This document shows positions 21,348-33,301 of a DNA stretch of 64,000 bases, in pieces. A program made the position numbers and the translations under genes. The notes beneath the pieces were generated by a model. It searched no databases and was not told the origin of the DNA. It saw only the letters and a list, made by a program, of their open reading frames with translations. Origin of the DNA: Lasiosphaeria ovina (lineage: Eukaryota; Ascomycota; Sordariomycetes; Sordariales; Lasiosphaeriaceae); NCBI GenBank assembly GCA_033439765.1, contig JAULSN010000001.1, positions 2,046,001-2,110,000 on the forward strand, given 5' to 3'. Every line of letters starts with the position of its first letter. Position 1 is the first letter of the stretch.

Positions 21348-23033
21348 GACGCAGCTGCTTGGTGGCGGGAGTGGTGAGGAGAGCTTGAGGGTTCCGGGCA
21401 CTGAAAGATGGAGAGGGGTGGTGGAACTATTTAGCTATTATCAAATAATTATGCGATGTCTTAATTATGGGTTTATTCTTTTTCTTTTTTTCTTTTTCTT
21501 TTTCTTTTTCTTTTGTTTTTGTTTTTGTTTTTGTTTTGTTTTTTTGCCAATCGTGTTCTTGGTCGATGGGTGCTTTGAATTTTCTTTTTCTCGTTTTCAT
21601 TTATTTTATTCTTAGTTTTTAGTTTCTTTTTCTCATCCTACATCATTTTTAGCACGGCCAAGCGCCAGACTTCTGACTGGAAGAATTGATATGTGGTTTC
21701 GTGTTTTCGATAATAGGGGCGAAGTTGAGAAGGGTCTAGAGACGATCCGTGACATTCGGAATCAGAAACCAGACAGCGCGTATATTTTCACAGTTACATG
21801 TAGAAAGTAAACAAGGCGGTGTCTTTCAGTTCTAGTCCCAGCCTCGTTGTGGTATACAACTTCCAGGTTGGTTCATCGCCCAGCTGCCGTAGTACAAGTA
21901 CAGATGCTCGATGCAAAAGTCAAAACGAAGGATCACACTCTCTACTCTCCGGTGCAAGATCTAGAACGCTACATCCAAAAGGTGTTGGACTTGACTTGGC
22001 AGCGAGCCAATTTTTCACAGCTCAAGGAAATGACCAAGACCCCTCCCTATCTTTAGGGCCATCGCAGTGGTGTTGACGAGCTTCAACGCATCTGTGCGTG
22101 TACGACGGCACTTCACAAACGAGGCAGCACTGTAAGACTTCGAATCTTGGCCCACTTGGGATGTTGGCCCTTTCCTTTCGTCCGAACTTCAGGTACTCAA
22201 GTACGAAAGGCAGCTGAGCGGTATTTGTCCGTTGAACCATCCAGCATCGGAAACTCATCTTGAGCAGGTAACATGTTATCATGACCAAAATGCGGTGTCG
22301 ATCCATATTTGTTGGGCGCGGTTTGTTGAGGTGAGTCAGGCTCCCAGATCGGCAGATTCATCGCCTGCTGCATCTACCCAACTGGGAAAGTAGGGCGGGC
22401 AGGACAACCGTATGAGACGGCATTAGAGGCTTGAAGGAGGAGCTTTGAAGGCCGGTGACGCGTCTTCCAGCTTTCAAAACGGAGAACCAGGCCAGGTCCA
22501 TCAGCTCCTTCCTTTCAGGCAGCCTTTCAAGCGGCATTTTCAGAACTCAAATCCATGAGCTCCGAGGGCCGCTGTCTAAAATGCCAGGCGCAAACCAAGG
22601 TAGGCAGGCACCTTAGCCCTAAGCCAGGCCACCGATTAGTGGGTAAGGTATATATCTTTTACAGGTAGGCAGGCAGGCAGGCCCTTACTCCACTCTCTGT
22701 CATATCTCGACATCGTTACTGCCTGCACGATTTTGAGAAATTTTTGTTCTCTTTTGCCCTGCTTTGCTCCGATTCCCACCTCTGTTCCTTCTTTTCTCTT
22801 CGATGTTTTGTCCGTGACGCTCTTTTCAGTTCTAATTACCGTCCTCTCTGAGTTATCCAGCGTCCGCTCGCTCGCTGATCTGATCTCCCTCTTCTCGCTC
22901 CGTTCTTGTCTCTCTACCTACTCTTCTCTCTTTGTCTTTGAATCATTTCTCCAAGCCTCTACCATCGTCCTTCTTGCCGCTCTGCATACTGTTGTTTTCC
23001 CTACAGCCTCAGCTCCGCTGTGCAGTTTCAAGC
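21348..23033. other. Intergenic region, 1.7 kb, with T-rich tract
   Basis: The stretch 21475-21640 is an almost uninterrupted T/TC tract in the 3' flank of the hydantoinase gene. The part from about 22690 to 23030 is strongly pyrimidine-rich (CT), as in promoters and leaders of well-expressed filamentous-fungal genes, and leads into the ATG at 23034. GGCAGGCAGGCAGG near 22668 is a short tetranucleotide repeat. Confidence 0.55.
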
Positions 23034-23779
23034 ATGGCTTCACCGCCGTGGACAGCAGCAGAAAGGTCCAGACGACGGCTTGGTGTCTAGACAAGACAGT
23101 AAGCTTTGATTCGCCGTTGTCGTTCTGCTTGGTTCGCAGCTAACAAGGTAGCTCACGCAGCGCGAATAACGGAGAATATGAATGGCTTCACCCTGGCCGG
23201 CCGCGCTATTTAGGCTGTAATTGCTCGCCAACAGGTACATTTTCCTGCATTTGGGTATGTTCCGCCGAGTCTCCCTCCCTTTAGTCTTCCCTCTGTCTGT
23301 GTCACCGACAAGCAGATTCTAACGAGCTCTGTGCCTTCCTAGGCACCGGCATTCCTTCTGTAGAGACATACTCCCCTCTCCGAGTTGACGCTGCAGCCGC
23401 AGAGCTCAGTCAAGACAACGAAGAGACCAAGGCCAAGCCTGAGAAAGAAAAGATCAACATTACACACATGTCGATTCCAGCACCAGGTCGCACTGGCATT
23501 GTCGCCCGTCGATCTTGTCCCTGTTGTGGCGACACACACTTGAACTCGAAGCTTGAGAGAGTCCGATTGCCACAGTCACAGGAGTGTCATACATTTTCTC
23601 AGTTTCGGAGTTGCACTCAGGTCGATTCACTATTGCCGCCGACACCACCCTCATCAACTCAAGGACTGGCAACCATAACACACACTTCCGGCCCTAGGTA
23701 TCTCGCCCTCGTCCAAATTCTGCCAGACAAGCCATTGCTCATTCATCACTATGTAATCGCCAGATATGCTGTGCCCTGA
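23034..23779 (+). pseudogene. Unrecognised three-exon gene with one in-frame TAG
   Basis: A CT-rich leader precedes ATG 23034. Exons 23034-23098, 23161-23234 and 23343-23779 join in frame. Intron 1 (62 nt) has GTAAGC, GCTAAC and CACGCAG; intron 2 (108 nt) has GTACAT, TTCTAACG and CCTAG. The product would be about 191 residues, with NGEYEWLHPGRPRYLGC in exon 2 and a Cys cluster, SCPCCGDTH, in exon 3. The single obstacle is TAG at 23088-23090, codon 19. It could come from CAG by C-to-T change, be a sequence error, or mean that the true start lies elsewhere. Further open frames with codon-like composition continue at 23766-24317 and 24019-24528, so the 3' end is unresolved. No family is recognised. 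Confidence 0.4.
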
Positions 23780-24643
23780 TCTTCAGTTGGCAGCTGGCGA
23801 ACGTCGGATGATCTCCAGAAACGGCACAAATCCAACGGGATGCAAGCTGAGGCTCCAGGTGGAACGCACATGTTTCAACCATCATCGACAGTCAATCTCT
23901 GACCGTCACCTCCTCAACCTGTTCGCCCCTTCTCCCGAGTTGGTAGCGGCTCCAAACTCTCTTGACACCTCTCCTCCAGCTCTGATCGGCGCCACCTCTC
24001 CAGTGCTCACCGCAATCAATGGCCGACCTGGACATTTCACCCAGGGAATCGCACACCAATCAAGTCTCCATTCCCAAACTCGAAGGACATCACCTTGCAC
24101 TCATTCCGGCAAAATATTACCGCGGCATCCTTCTCCATCTTCCAGTTCACCCGGTCAACACCTTGTCTGTCGCAGCAAGACAGCAACAGGCTGGTGGGAT
24201 GAGCGCATCCGCTTTCCAACATACCCTCATCGGGTGTTCCTCGGGTGTACTAGGGCCAGTTCAATTCCCTGTGCCAGCACCATTTTTGGACAACCACCTT
24301 GGTCCAATTTTGGATAGCAACACCTCTTATTCGGCTGCCTCTTATGCTACACGCTTGGCCCGAGAGTGCATTCATCCTCCTGGTCGACCCCGTTGCAGAA
24401 ACGAGAAACGAGAACGACGTATTCGTGTTTTCATTTTCAGAAAACAAAATGTGAGCAGGAAAGCGATGTGTATTCGCTCTACAGAATGGAAGACTGCGGA
24501 GGGCAGGAAAGGTGCTATATATAGGTGAAGGGCTGGACTGTGGATCTGGTGGATCCCTGAGGCCAGAGGCCGAGAGCCAAGGGCCGAGGCACGGACCACG
24601 TAGTGGACCCGAGCAAAAAAAAAAAAAAAAACAATAAAAAGGA

Positions 24644-24723
24644 GCATGTCCGCTCGCGCGGTGAAGCCGATCTAAGCCCATAGATATCGAAATGCCAAGC
24701 TTCCGCCGTGCGAGCGGACATGC
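24644..24723. repeat. Inverted repeat, 14-bp perfect arms
   Basis: GCATGTCCGCTCGC at 24644-24657 is mirrored exactly by GCGAGCGGACATGC at 24710-24723, with further imperfect pairing inward (GCGGTGAAG against CTTCCGCC). The loop is 52 bp. An A-rich run lies just outside the left arm. Confidence 0.75.
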
Positions 24724-24730
24724 AGTGTTA

Positions 24731-24938
24731 AAGTCTAACTCCGATCTCTCGCTCTGGGTACGTATCTCCTTTACGTGATCGCCCACACATGTCCTCTCAA
24801 GGCCTCGCGTTGCTGACCCAGTGTTTTACAGAGGATCCCAGCTCCGTGTGCAAAAGTTACACCAAGACTCATTTGCCTCACCAGTCTTGGACATGGAAGC
24901 CGGGGATTCCAGCAAGCCGAGAGATCGGAGTTCGACTT
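24731..24938. repeat. Inverted repeat, 21-bp arms (20/21)
   Basis: AAGTCTAACTCCGATCTCTC at 24731-24750 (plus G) pairs with CGAGAGATCGGAGTTCGACTT-type sequence at 24918-24938, one mismatch in 21. It begins eight bases after the previous inverted repeat ends, so the two hairpins are adjacent. Origin unknown; a decayed fold-back element is one possibility. Confidence 0.7.
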
Positions 24939-25732
24939 CAACGCGGACTTTATGTCTGGTGTTGAGTCATTTCCGTTCAGCTCCTGTATCAACAGACGCG
25001 TGGCACGCATGAGAACACTGGGGTTCCTTTGGGGGGGGAGACATGGATTTGTTGGTTTCTGTATTCCTCTCATTTTGCTTTTTTTTATGTTGTTATCTTG
25101 TATTTCCTTCTGTATTTCTATTTTGCATTTCTTTTTTGTACTTTCTTTTCTTCTTAATTTTTTTTGTGAATTCTTCCTTCGGTTATTGTGTTGTTGTTAT
25201 AGTTCTGTTTACTGTTTGTTGTAAACAGGGCAGGGCACGGGTGGGGGATCCTTCGCCCCCGTCCCAGCCCCCGGCGGTGGAACGTCCCATGTGTCAGATA
25301 CAAAATGGACAGCTTATCGCCGATTTTGCGCCTGGCGATGGAGGTGATGGAGGTGATGGAGCGGGCCGTAGGTGCGGCATATACAGATAAAGTAGCATGG
25401 CCACTGGCCCTCCTCGAGGAGATTGAAGACCGCATGCAAATAGGATTGAATGATACCGCTTTCATACTTCAACCATTCGATTTCGCGCGTGACAGGTCCA
25501 GAGCAAGTCAGGGAGGATGAACTTGTTCCATATAGCATGACATTCAGTGACCCGCAGGTTGCGCTGACTCCATATTTCCCACAACTTTGCTGTGTGTTCC
25601 GATTGTTAGGATGATACCGTCCGTGGCAGGCGGTGCTTGCGTCCTGGGGGGTTTTTTTTTATGCAGCTAGTATCCCCCCAGTGTCCACATGATTTAGGCT
25701 GAAATGGAAGGAGGGAATTTCAACAAATAAAG

Positions 25733-25818
25733 GCGCGGTTAGTTTAGTGGTTAGAATTCTCGCTTCCCATTTCCTCTTGGATTAGCGAGGGACCCGAGTT
25801 CAAACCTCGGATCGCGCA
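25733..25818 (+). tRNA. tRNA-Gly (anticodon CCC) with a 14-nt intron
   Basis: The acceptor stem GCGCGGT (25733-25739) pairs with ATCGCGC (25811-25817), and A is the discriminator. The D arm contains AGTTTAGTGGTTAG. The anticodon stem CTCGC/GCGAG encloses TTCCCA plus A with a 14-nt insertion at 25770-25783, the canonical intron position after base 37. The T arm CCGAG-TTCAAAC-CTCGG is perfect. The segment AGAATTCTCGC-TCCCA is the usual sequence of eukaryotic glycine CCC tRNAs. Confidence 0.92.
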
Positions 25819-25829
25819 TCTTGCAGCCT

Positions 25830-25850
25830 TTGTTTTCCTTTTTGACCTCT
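25830..25850 (+). terminator. RNA polymerase III termination tract
   Basis: T-runs (TTTGTTTTCCTTTTT) start about 12 nt after the tRNA 3' end, as expected for Pol III termination. Confidence 0.7.
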
Positions 25851-27072
25851 TTCTCTTTTTATTTTTCGCTTCTGCGCTTTATTCATTAACCGGCCTGCAA
25901 AAGGGCTCTGTCGGAGATTTGAAATTGGGGATCCACTTGCAATTGTCTTGAATTACCAAGACTTAATAGGAGTTAAAACTCGAATGCTTTATCTTTAAAC
26001 ATGATTGTGGTTTCTGATTGTTTTGACCCCCTGCAATCGAGCAATGTGCGATTCTAACTGGATGTCTTGCTGGCTGAGGAGAGGCCAATAAACGAGACTA
26101 CGTACTAGTTGAAATGTCTTCACTATTACCGTTTGTTGTTGATGCACCTTGATTATCAACACCCCTGAAAGCAGGTGTCAAAGCGGCTGTTTGCATGAAA
26201 CTAAACCAGCCAGCAGCTTCACGATTCGATGCCTCCGAATTGACATGACGACTGACTCAAGCACATAGTGAGTCTGTGGCATTGCATGCGTCGCTGAGCT
26301 CGGGACAACTGTCTGGGGACGGTGACTGATTGAAGACGCTGCATGCCTTCATGGATTTTATCATCTGTTGTGTGCGGTCAGTTGGTCAGATTTCGGAAAT
26401 GGCGCTCGAGGCAGCTGGAAGCGGAAGCTGACACGGCAGGGATTGCCGTCCGGTTTATGGCCAATGAATTGCGCTGCCGGCCGGTGGGCACAGAAGATCC
26501 ACATGACGCACCGACAAACATCCGGTATCTTAGCGCTCTGCGCCGCCAACAATGTTGCAGAATTGGGGCGTGGCAGAAGCGGCTTGGCACCCACATAACA
26601 TAGGAGTGACGCAATGGCGTTCCCAGCGGCCTACACCCAACTAACCTCTTCCGCTGCTGTTTGTTTTGGCCCTGCCCTGTCTCTGCTGTGGGCCACTCTT
26701 TGGGTTCTGGTCGCCACCACTGAAGCCGACGGCACATCAAAACCAGCACTACCACCTAGGGTAGTTCCACGTCAACAGCCTGCATTACTCGGGAACCTGC
26801 CTTAAATCCGAGGAGGCGATCTCCCGCCCGTTGCCACGTTTGCTGGCCATCTCCCCCTCCACCGTTCAATTCAGTGAAGGGAAAAAGGAGACCGCGTCGT
26901 ACCCATTAAAGTACCCGACCTCGACAGCCACGAGTCGACGGCCACCACATTACGCTGCCCATGAAACCCGCCGCGTCTCAAGCCGCCTCCATCTGAACGC
27001 CGCGCGCTGCTACTGCGCCAATCCTGCGGCCTCTCACCTACCAGTCCAAACCCATCCAGCCTCAGCTCGACC
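25851..27072. other. Intergenic region
   Basis: No gene seen; open frames are short and lack codon bias. The right 300 bp should be the promoter and leader of the CAX exchanger. Confidence 0.5.
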
Positions 27073-29624
27073 ATGCGTGAGTACCTATCTCCCTAGCTTT
27101 TCCTCTGAACATGTCTTAAGTCCACGTGATATATCATGCTCATCGGCATCCCTCATGCCCACGCCGCCCACACCCACATCCACATCCTTCTCACCCTCAT
27201 CCCGCCCCATCTATCTCACCGAACCGGGACATGGCCACGAAAACGGGCCGTGACGGCGGCTGCCACTCTCTACAACCCCCGTGCTAACCTCACTCTCACT
27301 GCAGATCGGGTCAAGGCATGGGCCCGGCAAAAGGCGCGCGAGAAGCCTCATGGCTCGCCGTCGCTCACATCGACGCCGTCAAGGTCAAATTCCAGAGTGC
27401 GCAACGGCAACACAATACACGCCTCTCCCCCGCTAGTCCCCCTTCCAGCCTCTGCCGCACCAACGCCGAACCCGGATCCAGCCGTTGAGCAGTCAAAACC
27501 CGAGCAGCCAGCGGAAGAGGCGATATCAGCGCCCTCAGTCAAGTCCAAGAAGAGCGTCGCCATCCGCTTCTATCAAACAGTCAAGGACATCCTGTTCTCG
27601 AGCCCCATCAATGTGCTCCTGGTCTTTGTCCCCGTCGGGATAGCAGTGCGTACGTACCTCACCCATTTACCCACCCCACCCCTTGACGACGTGTCATGAT
27701 GTCCATGTTTGATGTTTCTGGGCTTTGAATTCTGATTTGCCGTCTCTGCTCTTAGACTTTGCGCATCTGCCCGGTGGGGTCGTGTTTGCCATGAACGCAA
27801 TCGCCATCATCCCACTGGCAGGGCTGCTGAGCCATGCCACCGAGATCGTGGCCAGAGAGCTCGGCGACACCATCGGCGCCTTAATGAACGTGACGTTTGG
27901 AAACGCCGTCGAGCTCATCATCTTCATGTAAGCACTTCTCACTTCCCTGGCCCTGACTAAATACCTAGGTAGATGGCTAACTCTGGTCCAGTATCGCTCT
28001 TGTCAAAGACGAGATCCGAATTGTCCAGGCTTCTCTTGTTGGCTCTATCTTAGCCAACCTGCTTTTGATCATGGGCATGTGCTTTCTCTTTGGCGGCCTG
28101 CGGTACCGAGAGCAAATCTACAACAGCACCGTCACCCAGATGAGCGCGTGTTTGCTCTCCCTGAGCGTCACCAGCCTGCTACTCCCGACTGCCTTCCACG
28201 CCTCCTTCAGCGACGTGATCAATGCAGACGACAAGGTCCTCAAAGTCAGCCGTGGCACGAGCGTGATTCTCTTGCTGGTCTACTTCCTCTACCTGCTCTT
28301 CCAGCTCAGCTCTCACTCGTACATGTACGAGTCGACCCCACAGCACATCATCGAGCGCGAGTCTGTTCCAGGGCCGGCTGCCCAGTACTTCAACGGGTCT
28401 TCCAGCTCGTCATCTGACTCGTCATCCTCTTCTTCGTCGTCCGACTCAGAATCTGGGTCGTCATCACGCTCCACCAGCACTGCCAACAGACTGAAGCGGA
28501 TGATGAAGCGAGGGAAACGGTCTCCAGCACGGCAGGATCCCCCCTCAGCCAGCATTCGCGAAGAGCCGGGATCATCAACCCCCAGCACAATGGAGCCCAA
28601 GACTTCAAGATCGGTCGGCGACGAGGACAGAATCATGTCCCTCGATGCTGTCGCCGATGGCACGCTCAGCGAGTCAGACAGACCTGCCGAGCGGAGAAAG
28701 AAGCACCACAAGAAGCGAAAGCACCACAGCAAAAAGACTCCCCGTCCCGAGGACGGTAACAACGGCGTCGAGCTTGTCCAGCTCGCCCAGGCTTCTGGAT
28801 CCGAAGAGACGAGACGCGTCGACTTTGCACTAGCCCCCAATCTGGAGGCCCAAGACGAGACCCGGCCAAAGCCCTTTTCCCTGCGATCTATGCGCTCGCC
28901 TGTGTTTTCGGCTCGGCCCATCATAAACCCGGTCGGGTCACCACCGGTGCTCAGCCCCGCGCCGGACCGCCCGATACAGCGTGCTAGATCCATGCCCACG
29001 GAGCGCTCGCAAGCGTACCACGCGCCGCCCGGCGCCATCCCGCCCATCGTGCCCATACTGGTCAACGACGCGCCCAGCACGACGGCCGGGGGGGACGACG
29101 AGGACGACGAGAAGCCCGACGCGTCCCGCACGACGGCCATCATCCTGCTCCTCGTGTCGACGGGGCTGGTGGCCGTGTGCGCCGAGTTCATGATCGACTC
29201 GATCAACGAGGTGGTGGCCAACGACTCGGGGCTGTCAGAGGCCTTCATCGGGCTGATCCTGCTGCCCATCGTGGGCAACGCCGCCGAGCACGTCACCGCC
29301 GTGACGGTGGCCTTCAAGAACAAGATGGACCTGGCCATCGGCGTGGCGCTGGGCAGCAGCATCCAGATCGCCCTATTCGTGACCCCGCTCGTCGTCATCC
29401 TCGGCTGGATCATGGGCAAGGACATGAGCCTCTTCTTCACCCTCTTCGAGACCATCAGCATGTTCGTCAGCGCCTTCATCGTCAACTTCCTCGTCCTCGA
29501 CGGCCGCAGCAACTACCTCGAGGGCGCCCTGCTGTGCTCCGCCTATGTCATCATCGCCGTCGCCGCCTTCTTCTACCCCAACGCCGACGCCGCCAACGCC
29601 ATCGGCGGCGGCTCCGCTACTTAG
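27073..29624 (+). CDS. Vacuolar Ca2+/H+ exchanger, CAX family (Vcx1-like)
   Basis: Four exons: 27073-27076, 27305-27649, 27756-27927 and 27992-29624; 717 residues. The protein would import Ca2+ into the vacuole in exchange for protons. Both CaCA alpha-repeat signatures are present: TFGNAVELI with GNAVEL at 165-170, and PIVGNAAEHV with GNAAEH at 602-607. Multiple hydrophobic segments surround them. The chain is far longer than yeast Vcx1 (about 410) because of a soluble N-terminus and a central Ser/Asp-, Lys/His-rich loop at roughly 300-530 (runs of Ser near 310, KKHHKKRKHHSKK near 410). The first exon is only ATGC, chosen because ATGC|GTGAGT is a strong donor and restores the frame; a different start is possible. 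Intron 3 has branch GGCTAAC. Confidence 0.9.
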
Positions 29625-32275
29625 ATGGGTAGCCAGTATCTCCGTCAGATATTGACCAGAGGGTATGGGTTTGATTGTACTGTCCTATCATGTATCTTGA
29701 ACACAAAAGAATTGCTATTTACTGGCCCACCTGAGCCGCAGCCAGGGGATGCCCTGCCTGGATTTGCTGGTCGGCGATGTGGTGGCATTCCGTCCCCTTC
29801 GTTCGCATAGCCGTGTAGCGATTTCGCTAGCTCTCACGTCAGGTAGCTGAAAGACGTAAATATTAGTATATGACCATTGAATTCACCTTGCCGCGTGGTG
29901 ATGTGATGTGCGGTAATATGGCAAGGTGGCGGCGGTGGCAACAGCCGCGAAGAAAGCAAATCCACTGAATGACCACGATGGGAAGATGGCAGCGAGAGAC
30001 CAAAAACTGTGAACAAACCTCTCGTGGGAGCTGGGACTTGCTACTTTCGTCCTCCCTTGGCACCCCCGCGGAATCCACGTCATGAGGACGGAGGGAATGG
30101 GGGGAAGACCCATTGTGCGCGCCCGTCCGCGTCTGACGCAGTGTCGCGGCCCGTCTTATGTAGGGCTGTCGGCCCAGGCCCGCGACCGCTTCCCCCGACT
30201 GACTGACTAGGGTTTTCTCTCGGCGGCCATGTTAAGAGACCACACTCCCCCCCCCCTCTTCCCCGGACTGTTTGTGTGTGTCAGGCAAGTGAGTGGGTGA
30301 GTGAGTGAGGGCGTTATTTCGCTCGCTTTTCGTGAAATCAAATCGCCGGGTCTGGGGCTGGCAGTAGGTGTTGATCATGGTTCCCTGCCGCGCCATGCCG
30401 TGCGTCTGATTCCTTTGTTTGATTACCTCAGAAGTGACGCGTTTTGAGCTAGATATGTAGGATATGTTTTGATGTTAAGACTGTGAAATCAGTACCGTGA
30501 AAATGGAGGTAAAGCCGTTGATGGGCCGGATAGCCAAAGCGGCATGACATGGAACACGGCTTCTACTTGAGAGCACAACGCTGCAAGCTGCGGCGAGAGG
30601 CAATCGGAAGTTAAACTAATGATTGAGACTGGGTGTCCAGCTCTTCCCATAGCTAGCTAGAGGCAAGGGAACAAGGTCTTTGAGATGCATTGCAATTACT
30701 GGCTTGCTCCTCGCCCCTTGTCTTCTCGGAGCCATATTTGTTCGATCCATGATCTGAGTGTCCAGTTGGGAGATGCAGGATTAATTCCCTTCGAGTCTCA
30801 AGGTTGGGATGCGGCACGTACTCTGCTTGGCAATGGGTCATTTGCACACGACAGGCTTCAAGTAAAAATGGTCAAGGCTGCGCCAGCTGCGGACAAGGGA
30901 GCGTCCAGTCTGTGCAGACATATTACTCTCGCTGTTTGGGCTAGATGCATCAACACAAGCCCTCGCGAAACAAGAAACGCAAAACAACGGACCCAACAAA
31001 CAGTGACACGAAACGAGACAAAGAAGACAGACCAAACACACCAAAACCAAATCAACCCCCAGGGACACACACAGACATTGGCATGAAGTCAATGCGACTT
31101 CCACGAGGGCGAGGCCGGGCCATGGTTCCAGCGTCCCAAAAAGGGAAAGCGACTCAACAAATGGGACGCGTTCGGAGAAAAGTGCATCCTCGCCGGCAGG
31201 AGCCAAGCCCGGCCTTGGCCTGGGGGAGGGTCCAAACCTCGCCGTTTCATTTGTGTGTTCTGCCGAGGGCCGTGGCCGTGGCCGCGGCGGGGGGGGGCCG
31301 CACCATGCGCGAGTGACCTACCTAATTACCTTGCCGACGGGATTGATCATTACGAGCAGCGTGCACCCGTCCAAGGTTTCCGGGAAAATATGGTGGAGTA
31401 ATTCCCGCATTTGATTTAATGGTGGATCGGAGATTTTGGGGGGGGGGATGATGTTTTGTTGAACTCGACAAAGGCGGGATTTGTTTACTTTCAGGGGCTG
31501 TGCGACGCAGCAGACCAAGGGGGATTTGTTGACCACGTAAGTTCTTTGCGATACCACATGAGTTGATCCACTGATGCAATAAAGCTCATAGATATGTTAC
31601 TATCCACTGCTGGTCATGTTCTTTGGTAGATGCGCCTGTAAATGGCATCTTGCATCTCGTTTTCCGTCGCGTCCAAGGCTGATACTCTTTGTGTCCGCGG
31701 CCACGCGACGGCATGCAACAAGGCAAAGCCAGCTCGCGGTAACCGTCAAAGCTACGGCGTATCAGCTCTACAAGGTCCGACTCTTGGTGCGGGGGACAAT
31801 GTCAGAACTGAATGCGCACTTGGACAAGGTTGGTCCGGGGCGGGTGGTGGGGGCCGGGGCCGGCCCGGCTGAGGCGTGGCCGGCCGGAGTGGGGCCCTGT
31901 TGCGCCGTTTCATGCCACAGAAACACAGGGCAAGGGCGGAGGACTGGGCCGGCCGTCAATCTGCGGACGCGTCACAAGACCGATCTCTCTTACGTTGCAT
32001 CGTGGAGCTGACCGCGGTCCGAGACAGTTCCGCTTCAGGTCTTCCGACTCTCTGCGACTCACCGCGTGGGTTCACTCACATACAAGGAAGGCCAACGCTG
32101 TCGCTCGACGACCGACTCTTCATCTTCGCATCTTCTTCGAAATTGTTTCTCGCATGTTTCTGAACACGGATCGTTGTACGCAAATCACCAAAGGATCGCC
32201 CGCAAATCGTCCTTCCCGCCGGACCGCCCCTCCCGTGACCACGTCTCCCAAGCAAAAGGAAACAACTCCACCAAA
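29625..32275. other. Intergenic region, 2.65 kb
   Basis: No gene is supported. It contains short low-complexity runs: GAGTGAGTGAG near 30295, a C9 run near 30247, G9 runs near 31289 and 31439. The last 150 bp are CA/TC-rich and look like the leader of the next gene. Confidence 0.5.
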
Positions 32276-33301
32276 ATGCCTGTTCCCGTCGCCCTAGCAA
32301 CGCTTGCTGCCACGGGCAGCCTGGTGACTTCGATCAAGTCAGCCATCGAGCTCCGCAAGATGATGAAGCGGAAGGAGGAGACAAGGCTGGCCGAAGACGA
32401 GGCGCCACGCGTCTTCAACAGGCTGCGCCGGGCGTACAAGGATGGGTATCTGACCAGTGCTGAATACTACCAGTGGTACGAGAAGTTCATGGTGGCCAAG
32501 ATCGAGAGAGACTGTGAGTCTTTTCCCGCGTGCCGTACGGCCCAGAGCATCTTCTGACGGTGAGTGATTGTAGTGCCTGCCCTGCGCCGGATCCGAGCGC
32601 ACATGAGAGTGCTCGAGGAGAACCCGCAGAGCCGCACCATCGCCAGCCGGTCGTCATCGACGTCTCGTTCGCGGGACTCGTCGCGCAGCCGTGAATCGCG
32701 CGAGCGCCGTGAGCTTCGTGACCGCGAGCTGCGCGAGCTCCGCGAGTACCGCGACTTCCACGAGAAGCAACATCGTGAGCATCGTGACCACCACCATGAC
32801 CACCACCACCGTGAGTCCCGAGACTCGCGCGAGTCGTCGCGGTACCGTGATGACCAGTCGCAGTCGCGCACCAGCCGCGAGTCGTCGCGCAGCTCGCGGA
32901 CCTACGAGGACCGGGACCGGGGCCGGCGGCACTCGTTCTCATACGCGCCCGAGCCGCAGAGCGCGGGCAGCATCGAGTACTTTCCCGAGCCCGGGCGGCG
33001 CGTGGGCGCGACCCCTGACCAGTTCATCCGGCTGCAGCGGCAGGCGACGGCGACGTACCCGCGCCCCACTTCTCCTGCTGCTGCTGCTGCTCCTGCTGCC
33101 GTCACCACGGGCTTCTCAGATGTCGCGTTCCGGCCGGCCCCCAGAAGCTCGACGGTGCACTTCGAGTCGCCGCGCATCAGGGAGAAGAAGCGCAGGGACC
33201 ACGAGAGCGAGAGGAGGCGCGGCGGCTACGAGACGGACGGCGAGGATGAGTGGTACAATGAGAAGTACAACGAGAAGGAGTCGCGCGGCCGCAAGAGGTA
33301 G
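32276..33301 (+). CDS. Arg/Ser/Glu/His-rich hypothetical protein (321 aa)
   Basis: Two exons, 32276-32513 and 32574-33301, joined by a 60-nt intron (GTGAGT...TTGTAG). The ATG is in good context, CCAAAATGCC. Residues 1-80 form a compact part: a short mildly hydrophobic start (VPVALATLAATGSLVTS), a basic helix (ELRKMMKRKEE) and NRLRRAYKDGYLTSAEYYQW, which looks like a small helical domain. After the intron comes a long charged stretch dense in RE, RD, RS and RES repeats, then a His run of the form HHHDHHH, more SR/RS words, an Ala run and a charged tail. The composition recalls RS-type nuclear or RNA-processing proteins, but no RRM or known domain is visible, so no function is assigned. Codon use is strongly GC3-biased. 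Confidence 0.8.

Larger units (their letters stand above)
23780..25732. other. Intergenic or partly coding region
   Basis: Two overlapping plus-strand frames, 23766-24317 and 24019-24528 (the latter from an ATG), may be further exons of the preceding gene; their joining could not be worked out. Beyond 24540 there is an A19-like run (24615-24631), two inverted repeats listed separately, and a T-rich tract at 25075-25220. No other gene is seen. Confidence 0.4.

Noticed and set aside
22733..23143. 136-codon plus-strand ORF in the CT-rich zone
   Set aside because: It starts at a non-ATG codon and its Leu/Ser-rich product reflects pyrimidine-rich promoter DNA.
28313..29512. 399-codon minus-strand ORF opposite the CAX gene
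   Set aside because: Shadow of a strongly biased coding strand; no domain.
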